Shown here piece after piece: positions 34,294-45,514 of a DNA stretch of 64,000 bases. The first letter of the stretch is position 1, and each line of letters opens with the position of its first letter. Source of the DNA: Plantago major (lineage: Eukaryota > Streptophyta > Magnoliopsida > Lamiales > Plantaginaceae); assembly GCA_026545765.1 (NCBI GenBank), contig CM048839.1, forward strand, positions 18,166,566 through 18,230,565, given 5' to 3'. Position numbers and translations under genes: made by a program. A model generated the notes under the pieces. The model was not told the DNA's origin. It ran no database searches and saw only the letters and a program-made list of their open reading frames with translations.

Positions 34294-35338
34294 TAATTCA
34301 TACTAAATCTATTCGAAGGTGCTTGCTTTAATGAAGTGTTTATGATATGTAGATGCAAACAGTACTATAACCTTTTTTTAAATAATTTAAAAGTTTATTC
34401 CGCTAAGAAAACAAAGGAACACCATCAGTGTTCGGAATTACATGTTAAGTTCGAGATTACTATAACAATACAACTCCACAACCGAAACAAAACTAACAGA
34501 CCAAGAGGGACAAAGCCAAAACCACCAAAGCCTAGTAAAGGTCTAGGACAACCCCCAACGAACCACCCCAATAAAAAAACCAATCGGACGAATTTTAGCC
34601 ACCCCATCGTCTAGCTAGTATGTCACAACATTGAGATGTCGAGCTAAGGTTGAGGGTTTTAAACAAAATCATACGAGATTTTCCATTCCGGCATCCGAGA
34701 AGGTAACTTAAAGGCATGAGTCGCAGGAGACTAGAAACCAAAACTAAACAGGATCTATCTTACTTCTATTTTTTACTTTCTTGGATGCCTTGACAATCAT
34801 CAATCTCTACTTTCCCTCTTTTGTGATTGATATTTTGCCATTTTAATTTTTGTTGCAACCCTCACTCCCTGCTCGATACTTAGGTATTGAGACATATTAG
34901 AAAATGGCATGGGTGCTCAAAAATTACATCCGTCGGTATCTAATTTGAGGTATAGTTTTGGTGGTTCATGACCTTTCACTAGTCACTGTTCTCTTGTCTC
35001 TATGGTTTTGGTTTTTTGTCCTAAGGTTTGCGGCAGGCTGGTTTGTAATGCCGGTGTTTAGTTTCAGTTTTAGTTTTGTACCTTTGTCTCGTTCTGTATT
35101 CGAACACTTCTGGTGTTCCTTGAACTCATGTTGAGGAATAAAATTTTGTAATTACTCTTACAAAAAAAACAAAAAAAAAATGAAAGAAAGAAAGAAAAGG
35201 GGGACAGCAAGAGGAGATGATAAACTGTACAAATTGGCGCAGATGAACAGAAACTGCAAAAGAACTGAGTTTGCACAAAATGGCGCAGACTAGCTACCTG
35301 CAGCTCAGTGACCAAGACACCAACCAATTTCTATCTTG
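34294..35338. other. Intergenic, no gene seen
   Basis: Overlapping open frames on both strands at 34336-34614 have biased P/K- or G/F-rich composition and no recognisable domain; I do not call them. A poly-A and GAAA-rich run is at 35160-35200. Confidence 0.45.
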
Positions 35339-35343
35339 AAGAA

Positions 35344-35927
35344 TGTTAAGTTGAAACAATAAGGAATAATGCAACAATGACAAAAAATAATAATCGAACA
35401 AACAATGAACTAAAATCAGAAAGTCAGAGACACAAGATTTAACGTGGTTCGGCAATGCCTACGTCCACGGAGATCAACCAACAATCTGTATTGATACTTA
35501 GGTTACAACCATATATACGACGTAACAAGAATAATCCCACATAAAAGATAAAACCAACCTAATATGCTATTCTCCGAAGTATGATCCATAACTTCCTATC
35601 AATCTTCTATTATTGATATTCTAGTCTGATCTAATCTAAGTAACAAACAAGCTCCCTTGACTATATATAGAGAACTCAACTACCAAATCCTAATAGAACA
35701 AGAAAACTAATTATTAATCCTTCTAGTACAAGAAAACTAATTTATGTAACTTTCTTGTATAAGGAAACCACCTAGAATTCATTCTAGAATCAGGAAATTG
35801 AATTAGTTAAATGCCTAACTAATTCTCCAGCTTTCCATATCCTGGATTTTATCATCACCGTTGAGATTTTCATATTTAATCTAGGCCGTTCAACGATCAA
35901 TATCATTGTTGAGCTAACACTCTCACA
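35344..35927 (-). repeat. 3' LTR of the copia element
   Basis: 584 bases, TGTTAAG to CTCTCACA in plus-strand reading (TGTGAGAG to CTTAACA in element sense). It differs from the right LTR by a four-base TATA indel (ACCATATATACG against ACCATACG) and scattered substitutions, so insertion is not very recent but not old. Confidence 0.92.
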
Positions 35928-35942
35928 ATCTCCACCTTTAGC

Positions 35943-36398
35943 TCAATCAATGATCCCATTAACTGATCTCAATGTATCCCTGAAGTTAGGACACAACCCT
36001 GAAAGTCTCCACTCCACCAAATCCAGACACAATATGAACTTTGGACATGGAATAGCTTTCGTCATGCAATCAGAAGCATTCAAAGAAGTCTGAATCTTCT
36101 TCACCCTGATCACACCTTTAGATATCTCATCCCTCATGAAAAACAACCTTACATCAATGTTGTTTCCATCATATGTGTCATCATCATCACTACCTGAACC
36201 TGGATCATCTTCCTGTCCTTCAGATATGATAAGCACTGCAACTTGTTCTTTTCCAGGTAGCTCCACCTCAGACTCAACTCTATCAACTTTAAATTGGACT
36301 TCGGTGTCTATTACACATCCTGTAACAGTCTCTACCCGAACATGTGTGCAGATTTCTTTCTCGATTTCAGCATTGTCCATGCTCCACCGTTGTCCCAA
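35943..36398 (-). pseudogene. Copia Pol C-terminal remnant (RNase H end)
   Basis: The minus-strand frame ends with the C-terminus of copia polyprotein RNase H: NNIDVRLFFMRDEISKGVIR, VKKIQTSLNASDCMTKAIPC and FILCLDLVEW, matching the usual pattern in which a YHFIRD-type segment precedes K.HT..N.AD..TK and KF..C.....V. The first part (residues about 1-75) is acidic and does not resemble Pol; it overlaps the end of the upstream frame in another phase. The reverse transcriptase core is missing. Confidence 0.65.
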
Positions 36399-37006
36399 AC
36401 CATCATCCAGTGTATCCTTGTCCCTCGTGATACCATACCACGGCTATTGAACACCTCATCTTCAGTGATAGCTCCTTCTTTGTCTTCAAGAAGCTGTTCT
36501 TTCACTTTTGCATGTCTTATGCCGCTATCAAGGACACCATACCAACCAGGAACCAACACTATCACCTGGAACATCATCTTAGGAATCCAACGAACCAAAC
36601 CACACGCCAATCGAAGCCTGGACGCGCCCTCACGCGCCACCACACAGAACCTGTGCACTTTTTCTTCCTGGCGCGTGAAACACACTTGCCAGTATTTCTG
36701 ATTGTGCACGTGCAAGCCACGCGCTGCCTGTGCGTGTGTTACAGCTTCCTGCGAGCCTGATTGCGATTCTGGACTCATTCTTGGTCTGTTTTGCGCGATT
36801 CTTGCACCCTTTCGACCCAAATCAACTCCTATTGGATCCCAAACCTTAGGGAACTCATTCCCAACTTCCGATGGTCGTCTCTTGACCTCGGTTGAGTTTG
36901 AATCCACCATAGACAGCGGATCTGAGCTTTTTTCCTTGCAAACTGTCTCTAGTTTCTTCCATACACCTTTGGCATGTTTATCGATCTTACACCTTGTAGA
37001 CGTCAT
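36332..37006 (-). pseudogene. Copia element 5' frame (gag side)
   Basis: 224 codons on the minus strand beginning MTSTRCKIDKHAKGVWKKLE just after the primer-binding region. The MTST start is where gag begins in copia elements, but I cannot recognise a gag core or zinc knuckle in the rest, so this is either a diverged gag or a captured segment. It overlaps the Pol remnant by about 65 bases in another frame, presumably the deletion junction. Confidence 0.4.
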
Positions 37007-37055
37007 TTATGACAATTACTTCCTTCATCTTTCTCTTCCCACAGACGGCGCCAAT

Positions 37056-37635
37056 TGTTAAGTTCAAACAATAAGGAATAATGCAACAATGACAAAAAAC
37101 AATAATGGAACAAACAATGAACCAAAACCAGAAAGCCAGAGACACAAGATTTAACGTGGTTCGGCAATGCCTACGTCCACGGAGATCAACCAACAATCTG
37201 TATTGATACTTAGATTACAACCATACGACGTAACAAGAATAATCTCACATAAAAGATAAAACCAACCTAATATGCTATTCTCCGAAGTATGATCCCTAAC
37301 CATCTATCAATCTTCTATTATTGATATTCTAGTCTGATCTAATCTAAGTAACAAACAAGCTCCCTTGACTATATATAGAGAACTCAACTACCAAATCCTA
37401 CTAGAACAAGAAAACTAATTACTAATCCTTCTAGTACAAGAAAACTAATTTATGTAACTTTCTTGTATAAGGAAACCACCTAGAATTCATTCTAGAATCA
37501 GGAAACTGAATTAGTTAAATGTCTAACTAATTCTCCAGCTTTCCATATCCTGTATTTGATGATCACCGTTGAGATTTTCATATTTAATCTAGGTCGTTCA
37601 ACGATCAATATCATTGTTTAGTTAACACTCTCACA
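37056..37635 (-). repeat. 5' LTR of the copia element
   Basis: 580 bases, TGTTAAGTTCAAACAATAAG to GTTAACACTCTCACA in plus-strand reading. Colinear with 35344-35927 and with the split LTR at 22529-30095. Confidence 0.92.
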
Positions 37636-37640
37636 AAGAA

Positions 37641-37988
37641 ACTAAAACCACCTCAACCAAACATTCGCAAACAGTACTAGTATAACCTAATACCCCATTT
37701 TTTTTCTCCTATTTATATTTCAATTTCATAATCCGAAGCACATTCATTTTCACTTTATTCAGTAATTAATCACATGATGATTGATCAGAATTTTCTATGA
37801 TGATGCTATTAACTTGGTTTCTGCAAGCTATAAGCAATTCACAACCAAATAATCATATAGCACTACATATTGATCACTCACCTATAGGGGCAGGATATCT
37901 GCTGAATCAATTAATCGTGGTGCATATTATCAGCAACAACCTCAATAACGAGTAATTAAACAACCCAACCACTCAACAAAAATACTTA
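37641..37988. other. Intergenic, no gene seen
   Basis: AT-rich sequence without supported features. Confidence 0.45.
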
Positions 37989-38248
37989 CTCCGTCCCGAG
38001 ACATGGTTTCCATTTCATTTTTATTTGACTTTATCATTAACCTCCATTTGACTATAAATTAATTAATCCTAAATCATATAGTAAAAATAATTTTTAAAGT
38101 TTTATTATTTAAAGTATAATAATTGTACATATATAGTATATATTTTATAATTATTTTTCTTTATGCTTTAGAAAATATTTATAGTCATACAAACAATTAA
38201 AAAGATCAACAAAAATGAAATGATAACCTTGTTATGAGATTGAATAAG
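37989..38248. mobile_element. Stowaway-like MITE, worn
   Basis: Left end CTCCGTCCCGAGACATGG after TA (37987-37988); right end CCTTGTTATGAGATTGAATA before TA (38249-38250), its imperfect inverse. The interior is AT-rich with no frame. Confidence 0.65.
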
Positions 38249-38794
38249 TATATACCATTGTAAAGCTATCCCACTCAGCTATAATTTAAATGCTAGTTTT
38301 CCGAAGATCCACATCCAAAACCTAATTCGTTGGAATTAGACCCTGACCACTGACCACCACCCTCTTCCTTCCAGGGCCATCTCTTCTATGTCGTAAGTTG
38401 CACGAAGGAACTAAAATAATTGACTATGTAGCTATACCTTGGTTGTATGTAGGAACTGTAAATTTAATTCATTTAAGACCGGAGTTTATTTTATACTTAT
38501 AATAGAGTTATTATATACTTTGCTCCATATGATAGTATATGACGACTAAAATGAGTAGATATATCGAGCCTTGTGTGCAAAGTTTGACTATGGTGGGTTT
38601 TTTGGGATTTGGAAATAAGTATTATAGATCGGAACCGAATGTGGTATGTACCATGAAGTTCACTGATATCATACTAGGCCTAACTCTACATATGAAGAAT
38701 TTAAGGGTGTGATAGATTTGAAATATACTGGGGAGTCAAATGTGGTGAGCTGTATTCTTAAAAAAAAAAAAATTGTCGTGAGCTGTTAGTCTAG
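38249..38794. other. Intergenic, no gene seen
   Basis: AT-rich; a poly-A run lies at 38759-38772 just before the hAT element. Confidence 0.45.
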
Positions 38795-38802
38795 GTCCGT
38801 TG

Positions 38803-39470
38803 TAGGGGTGTGCAAAAAATCCGCCGTCCGACCCACCCGCGCAAACCGCCCACCATTTACCTGCACCCGCCAACTAATTTTTTTATAAAAATTTTGATGG
38901 GTTAAAATTTTTTTAACCCGCCATTGGTGAGTGGGTGGTGGGTTGGATGTGTGTAACTCGCGACCCACCCGCCTTATTATGTATGTAGGTATGTGTGTTT
39001 GTGAATTTAAGTCTAAGGCGATCCACCCAGCTATAACTCCTCTTTAAGAACTCTTTCGTCTTCATTTTTTGCACTCATCATTCGTCCTTCTTTGTTTATG
39101 TCATGTATTCAAGTAAAATAACACAAGTTGACAACTACTTGGGTCAACATTTCATTCTTTACTGCGTGAAAATCTTTAAAATGAAGTAAAGAAGAATAAT
39201 TACTTCAAAAGAATCACTACTCTCATTGTTCAAAACATGCTCCTTGTTGCTAATTTTTTTAACTTGCACATCTACTTCTACGCAAGTTGTAAATTTTTAC
39301 ATTTTTATCTATATTCATCCGCCAATCCGCCCGCCATTTTTATCACCCGAACCGTCGCGGGTTGGAAAAATTTTCTACCCGCCTCGGTTTATAATTATAA
39401 TCACCCGCCATAGGTGGGTCGGTTTGATTTTTCGTTAATACCCGCCTACACCCGCCCGTGCTCACCCCTA
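38803..39470. mobile_element. Non-autonomous hAT element, 668 bp
   Basis: The ends are TAGGGGTGTGCA and TGCTCACCCCTA, imperfect inverted repeats of hAT type. Eight bases flank each side: GTCCGTTG (38795-38802) and GTCCTTTG (39471-39478), a hAT-sized target duplication with one mismatch. The subterminal zones are rich in CCCGCC / GGCGGG in both directions. There is no transposase. Confidence 0.9.
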
Positions 39471-39478
39471 GTCCTTTG

Positions 39479-42165
39479 TAGTGAAAATTTACTTTGTATG
39501 TTTGGAAATTTATAAAGTATGTTAATTTAATATTCACGATTTTTATATTTTTCATAGAACTAGATTTGTTAAAGTTTTATGTAAAACAATCTAATAATTG
39601 TTTTATGGGCTATAAGTAATAACCACTTTTAATTTTATTTTCTAACACACCAAGTGACAAACAAAGAAAAACATCATCACGCTGGCATTTATATATATTC
39701 TCTCACTCAGTTCAATTTCAACTTTTTGCATTTTGTTCTAATCCATTTCAATTTTAATTCCTCATACATAAAAGGAAAACATCTCTATAATTTAGTGTTA
39801 AAATTAATTACCTGACATATAATTCTGGCTCCGCCACTGGTTCCCACGGCAAATTGAGTTGGGAGGAAATGAATTATATTGTGTTAATTATGCATGGTGA
39901 ATCAAATATAATCTTCTTCCAGGTCGCAGGTTATTTGGTAGCGGTATTTGTGTACCCTATTGTATACTAATATTTCTGACAAAAGCAAACCTGTTATTGT
40001 TCAATCTAAATTTTTTATTACCACAACATTATACTAGTGTTATACTACTAGCTAGTCAGAATAAATTTTCCATAATTTGTTATCTTCCTCTACGGTGATT
40101 TTATTAGAATATAAAATGTAGTTGTTGAGATCTTCCTTCAGAGAGTTTCTAACAGATGCTTGGATAGCGTGCGGTAACTCCAATCTTCAGCCAAAATGGA
40201 TGTTTGTCAGCCACTACAGTGTACAAATTCACTGCTTTCTGCTTCCAACATAACTATCAAAAATTGCAACGTGCAATGTTTAAATATCCCATCTTGGTGA
40301 GGGGTGGTTTGGAAATGTTAATTAGATCGAGCTTACTCGTCGTGATAAACTTTAACACACATTGTTAGATTCCACACATGGGATCATTAGATCGAACAAA
40401 GTTTGATTTCTAACAATTTTGAATTCCAACATGGTTTCAATATAGTTGAAGCTTAAACAAGTTGGAAATTTTCATCATGTCCCAGTCTTGCCCCGTACTA
40501 ATCATGAGACACACATTAAATTTTGAAGATATTTAAAACATGTCTTAATAAAATCATGAGTGTTGGTTCTCGATCGGAGCAATATGGTATGTTTCAAGAT
40601 ATACATACAATCCATAGATTCGATAAGTGTACGTAAAGGCCCACACAAAGACAATCAAACCCAAATGGTCTAACTCAGTAACTGAGCCCAACTGTCTCGA
40701 ATGTTTGGGCCCAAACACATTCCTTTGTGTGAAAATGATTTCTTCCGGGTAGAGATCAGGCCGGTACCCTTCTGAAATCAATAATTCAAAAAACGACATC
40801 TTTATTTCGTCACACTAAATATACAGTTAATATTATATTTCGTTACACTAAATATACAGTTTTTTACCTTTATTTTTCTTCATACTGTATATTTTCACTC
40901 TAATATACAGTTTTTGTCCTTGATTTCAAATTTTGGGGCCAACAAGGTCTTTGGCAGAATTTTTCCCTTTCTTACGTTCATTGCCCCATATTAATCCGTA
41001 TTCTCTCCTATCGCTCTTCACTAGCAGAAACATTACATACAGTATATATATAAATGGACAACTATTGAAGTTGTGTAATTGAGTACTTATTTTAAGTTAA
41101 ATTGGACTCAATTGTAATATATGATAAATTAGACTTTAATTATAAAAAATAATATGTTTAATCTAATTAAATTACAAGCCCTAATGCAACCCACACAAAA
41201 TTAATTTCTCATTAAAAAAAAACTCAATCTGCTCTTCTCCAATTAAATTTCAAGCCCTCATTCAAACTTAACCAAATCAATTCATCATAAGAAAACAACG
41301 ATAACCAATCTTTCTTCTCCATCTTATTCAATTGAATTAAAACTGATCAATTCACACTAACAACTTAAACCCTATTTCAACTCGAAAAAAAGGACAATCC
41401 ATTATCAGAAACAACGATATTACTTACCTTCATATACTTTATCAATTATTTATAAGTAGGTGCCACAATAACACGCTACGCGTGTTCTTACGTTCTAGTA
41501 ACAAATAATACTCCAATGCATTCGGAGAAGATGATTTGACTCGAAGCACGAAGAGACGATAATACTCTTCGGTAGGGAATCCATGAGAGCGATATCATAT
41601 AACCTCATCCGCTTCAATATTCAGCTTATCGCGTTGTAATATTTTTCTTAATTATGTCGTTTGCTTAATCTATGATCATTTTGTTGATTTTTTTCGATGT
41701 TTGATGAGCATGCGAAATTGCAGCAAAGAGGTAATTTAATTAGGAGAAAATTAGTTTGAAGCACACTTAAATAGCTGCATTTCCGATGAAGATGGAGCTT
41801 ATTAAGTTGGATTATTATGCCCTTAAAACGTCAACGCCTTATACGTTAAGAAGAGAAGTTTATCCAATTTATATAGAGAAGTTTATTCAATTTATATGTA
41901 GTTTGCATAATCACCTCTGGGATATTTTAAATCAGATTCTCTCTGAATTTCGTGAAATGATGTGAATTTTATGCATTTGTTTAGCTGAAGATGTGAGTAA
42001 CTACTCGTGAAGTTTTTGTTAGCCTAAAAAATGTATACTGCTTATCGGACAAATAATTTACTTTGGTGAGCCTTTACTCTGGGAAATTTTGTTAGCCTAA
42101 AATATCTGTGATTGAGACATCCATTTATATCTTCTGATATTATGTATTTTTGTATCTTCTGATAC
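39479..42165. other. Long intergenic stretch, no gene seen
   Basis: Short open frames occur (for instance 40554-40799 on the minus strand, 81 codons), none with recognisable content. TTTCGTYACACTAAATATACAG occurs twice at 40804-40862 as a short direct repeat, with an inverted ACTGTATATTTTCACTCTAA nearby. No promoter or RNA gene is supportable. Confidence 0.45.
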
Positions 42166-42166
42166 T

Positions 42167-42423
42167 ACTGTCCGGAAAGATATACTTCGGTCATTTTTTT
42201 GCTCCGATTCGGCGATTATATTACACGCGTCGGGAGTATCTCACGTTCTCGACACGTGTCAGCTCGTGGTTCAATTTCGGAAATTATTTTGAAAGAAAAA
42301 TAAAAAAAGAAGAAATTCAAAAAATACATACCATTGTGTCGAGCGTGTGAGATACTCCCGGCGCGTGTAATACAATCACCAAATCCGAGCAAAAAACGAT
42401 CGGAATATATCGTCTGGACAGGT
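42167..42423. mobile_element. Inverted-repeat MITE with about 80-bp arms
   Basis: The left arm starts CTGTCCGGAAAGATATACTT and contains TATTACACGCGTCGGGAGTA and TCTCACGTTCTCGACAC; the right arm contains GTGTCGAGCGTGTGAGATAC, TCCCGGCGCGTGTAATA and ends ATATCGTCTGGACAG. The arms are imperfect inverses around an AT-rich loop of about 75 bases. I could not fix the target duplication, so the superfamily stays open. Confidence 0.8.
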
Positions 42424-44360
42424 AGCCATTATGTAGTATACAAAAAATATATAGTCATTGTGTAGTATATAAAATGAATGTGTCTCACTATGTGGTATAT
42501 TTTTTAAAATTTGGCCCTTTACTCCTAAACCAAATATGTTAGGTCGCAGGTGTACAAATTACAATGGCGATTTTGATCAATAAGTAGAGGGGCTTATGTT
42601 CATCCCTATATGTAGAAAAATGAAAGATTGTATTGAATTGAATGTAAACCGAACTGATTTACAGAGATTGCAAGAAAGAATTGAATGGAAAAGTGATTCT
42701 CTTAGCTACATAAACAGGGTATAAAATAGTTAAAGTAGTACTGGTAGTAACTAATTGCTAGAGGAAATGTACAAGTCATTATGAAGAATGTACAACTCCA
42801 ATCCCTAATTTCTCAAACTGGATGAATGTATTTGAGGGTCACTGCTTCGAAGTTGATAATTCTTCTTCCGGATACTATATAATGTGTAGACTTTCTTTCA
42901 CATTATTAGTCAAGTATGAATGAAATGGTTTCACAGCAAAAAATGATCAATGAAGCAACCACAAGGATTTTTATTCTTGTCATCATCTTGTGTTCTATTT
43001 TGAAAGAGGTAATTTGAGACTGATTAGTTGTGTGTGATTTAACTGCACACAAGAAAGTGATTGGTGGCGTACATTTCGGCCCAAATGCAGGTCCGTGCGA
43101 TTTCACTGAGCTGCTATTTCAAACGCAGATTGATGTGCGATTCAAAATGCCTAGGGACACTAGTGCAATTCGAAATGGTGCCTGAATGTGCAATTTGAAC
43201 ATGACCTAATTGTCAATCGCACACAACCAATCCGGCCCCAAGCATCTCGTTTCATGGTGCGATTCAACAACTTAAAAGTTTAACTGGGTCGTCGACGTGC
43301 TATTTAAAAACATTGACCAAACTTGTATGAGTCCCAAACTAGTTTTATTGTACTTCCTATAGCAGTTTGGGATCTAATGTGATTGAAAAGACCGGTGTCA
43401 CATAAAATATTGATCATCATTACAATTTATTTCAAGCTAGCTGGTATATTCAATTCGCACGTTATCATTTTGACATAAAATCTTGTTGTATGTATAGGAG
43501 TATAAATAGGGCCGGATACAGGATTCCGAATCTAATGGGGTGTGATTCATTGAGCTATTTTTAGCTAGTCAATCGGGTCAAGTTGAGACGAATTAGTCAA
43601 TACAAAATTTGGCCGAATCGAGTAAATATTTTTTGATATAATTTTGGTTAATGAAGACTGTGCATTCAAGTATATGTTAGGTGTAAGACTTTATAGACTT
43701 TAAACTTTCTAACAAATACCGGCATTTAGGTCGGATGGATGGGTTGCACTTGTCATAATCCAATCCACCACCTATCCGCGTTGATATAAAATTTTAACAT
43801 ACGAAATTTTACGAGAAAATATTTGACGGGTGTGATAGAAAGCGGGCAGTTAACACGGTCATCTCAGGCGGACGGATTGTTTATATACCTTTACTAATGT
43901 TGATCTCACATGAAATAGGGGGTTTTATTCGATTTACGCCCGTAGACGGAGTAAAATGGGGTGGGACCCACCGGGAGGTACAATTTGGCACCATCGTTTT
44001 GCCAAAAGGTTGAAATGTCGAAATAACCTTGACCTTGTTGAAATTGACTCGGTCTCTCTCCTCTTTTCTTTCCAAAATTACGTATGCTTACTCGTTTCTT
44101 TCCAAGATTTCGAGATCCCTCCCTTCCCGCTGCCGATCATCGGAATCTCCCAACGACGAACACTCCACCTCTCACAACCTCCAGATTCGCCGTATGTCTG
44201 ACTCCCATGACTAGACAACACCCCGTAAGTTGTAAGTATATCGTTGAATGATAAAAATAACGGATAAAATGTATCAAACGATAAAACGTCCGTGCAAAAT
44301 GTAATTAGGCATGTACTAATAAAAAAAGGGGAGTAGTAGTAGTAGTAGTAGTAAAAAATA
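42424..44360. other. Intergenic, no gene seen
   Basis: GTGCGATTCAAA-like words recur at 43095-43265 (GTGCGATTTCACTG, GTGCGATTCAAAAT, GGTGCGATTCAACA), a weak degenerate repeat of unknown origin. A (GTA)n microsatellite lies at 44334-44353. Confidence 0.45.
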
Positions 44361-45187
44361 GGGAAAATTTCAGAAAACCCCCTCTAGTCCAGTTTCAACT
44401 AGTTTTCACTTCTCATTCAAAAATTCTCAAGGTAAGTTGTGAAAATCTTTCACTGATCAATGATCCTTTTCCACTATCTTGGATCTTGTTTGAAGTGAGT
44501 CTTTTCATTTATGTTTCCAGAGAGATACGTGCTTTTTCTAAGCTTGTTGTTTAGTTGCAACTGGAGATTATGGAAAGCTAAGAAATATGGATTGTTGATT
44601 TGTTGTAATTGGATTTTGCCTTTCACTGAAGCCCAACTTCTTTTTCTTTTTCTGGAGTGTACACGATTTTGAGACTAAAGATCGAACTGTAATTATTTAA
44701 GTGAAAGAAAGATTGGAAATTTATGGTTTCTTGAGTTTGTTGATGGTGATGCCTAATTTTGATTTTTTTTTTAATTTTTTTTGGTAAAAGTGAGTTTTAG
44801 AATTGGTTTCTTCACTTTTGGCTGAAATGTGATTTACATTACTTTTGGGTTACCAGATTCTGTTTTAAAACTTACCTTAGGAGTTGTACTGGAAATGTTC
44901 ATGAGTTCATCTCTTGATGAGTTGGGTAGTAATCTTCATCAGAGCAAGAATAGCAATCTTCATCACCATTGTTGCCAAGGAAGAAGAAGAGATCAGAATT
45001 TGAGATTGGAATCGGAATTACATAAAAACATTACATATGAACCCCCTGAGGTATTACGGGCAGCACAGAAAAATTAATGACATCATAATTTATTTTCTTT
45101 TTCGGAATTATGGAAATATGACGTCATATTTCCATTTATGACATCATCACAGTTGACTAACGGTAGGGGGTTTATGAAATTTGTCCA
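44361..45187. mobile_element. Probable inverted-repeat element upstream of eIF2B-delta
   Basis: GGGAAAATTTCAGAAAACCC at 44361 is an imperfect inverse of GGGGGTTTATGAAATTTGTC near 45166-45185. A second inverse of the right end, CATATGAACCCCCTGAGGTA, lies at 45034, so the last 170 bases could be a MITE by themselves. The interior has intron-like GTAAGT after CTCAAG at 44430 but no recognisable protein. Confidence 0.5.
45077..45147. promoter_or_regulatory. Cluster of three TGACRTCA palindromes
   Basis: ATGACATCAT (45077-45086), ATGACGTCAT (45118-45127) and ATGACATCAT (45138-45147). The middle one is the centre of a perfect 26-base palindrome (45110-45135). TGACGTCA is the classical binding site of TGA/CREB-like bZIP factors. 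It lies about 390 bases before the eIF2B-delta start codon, inside the inverted-repeat element. A regulatory effect is inference. Confidence 0.45.
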
Positions 45188-45514
45188 CAATGGGTGGGTT
45201 TATAAATAAATATTGGCATTATGCGGCCTAAAACATAATTTCCGAACCAAGAAGCGAAGTTCCTCCGGACAGCCCAAAATTGAACCGAGGTAGGATCCCT
45301 CAGAAAGAAAAAACGGCACGTTTGGTAGGAAGAAGATTCTTACGCTAACAAGGTGGTGGTGCTGCTACTACTACTACACCAGTCAATTCATCATCATCTT
45401 CCTCCCCATACCATAAGGCCATAATAATCAATTGATCAGTGCAAAATCGAATCAATCATCATCATCATCTTCTCCCCCAAATCCCCTCTCCAAAACCCTA
45501 CCACGGTGGCGTAA

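Larger units (their letters stand above)
35344..37635 (-). mobile_element. Ty1/copia LTR retrotransposon, internally deleted
   Basis: Two LTRs (35344-35927 and 37056-37635) enclose only 1.13 kb. The pentamer AAGAA on both sides (35339-35343, 37636-37640) is an exact target duplication. Read on the minus strand, the right LTR ends CTTAACA and is followed by TTGGCGCCGTCTGTGGGAA, a primer-binding-site-like sequence common after plant LTRs; next to the left LTR is the purine tract AAAGGTGGAGA. The element therefore runs right to left. The interior keeps only a gag-side frame and the last part of Pol. Integrase and most of the reverse transcriptase are absent, so it depends on a relative for movement. 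Confidence 0.93.

Noticed and set aside
34336..34614. Overlapping open frames on both strands (92 and 60 codons)
   Set aside because: Simple-composition translations (Pro/Lys or Gly/Phe) without motif; most likely chance frames.
36136..36760. Plus-strand open frames inside the copia element
   Set aside because: Antisense shadows: the element and its Pol remnant read on the minus strand.
40554..40799. 81-codon minus-strand frame
   Set aside because: No recognisable domain, no splice or promoter context.
44829..45077. 82-codon frame upstream of eIF2B-delta
   Set aside because: Lies within the inverted-repeat element and ends in its repeat sequence; no family signature.
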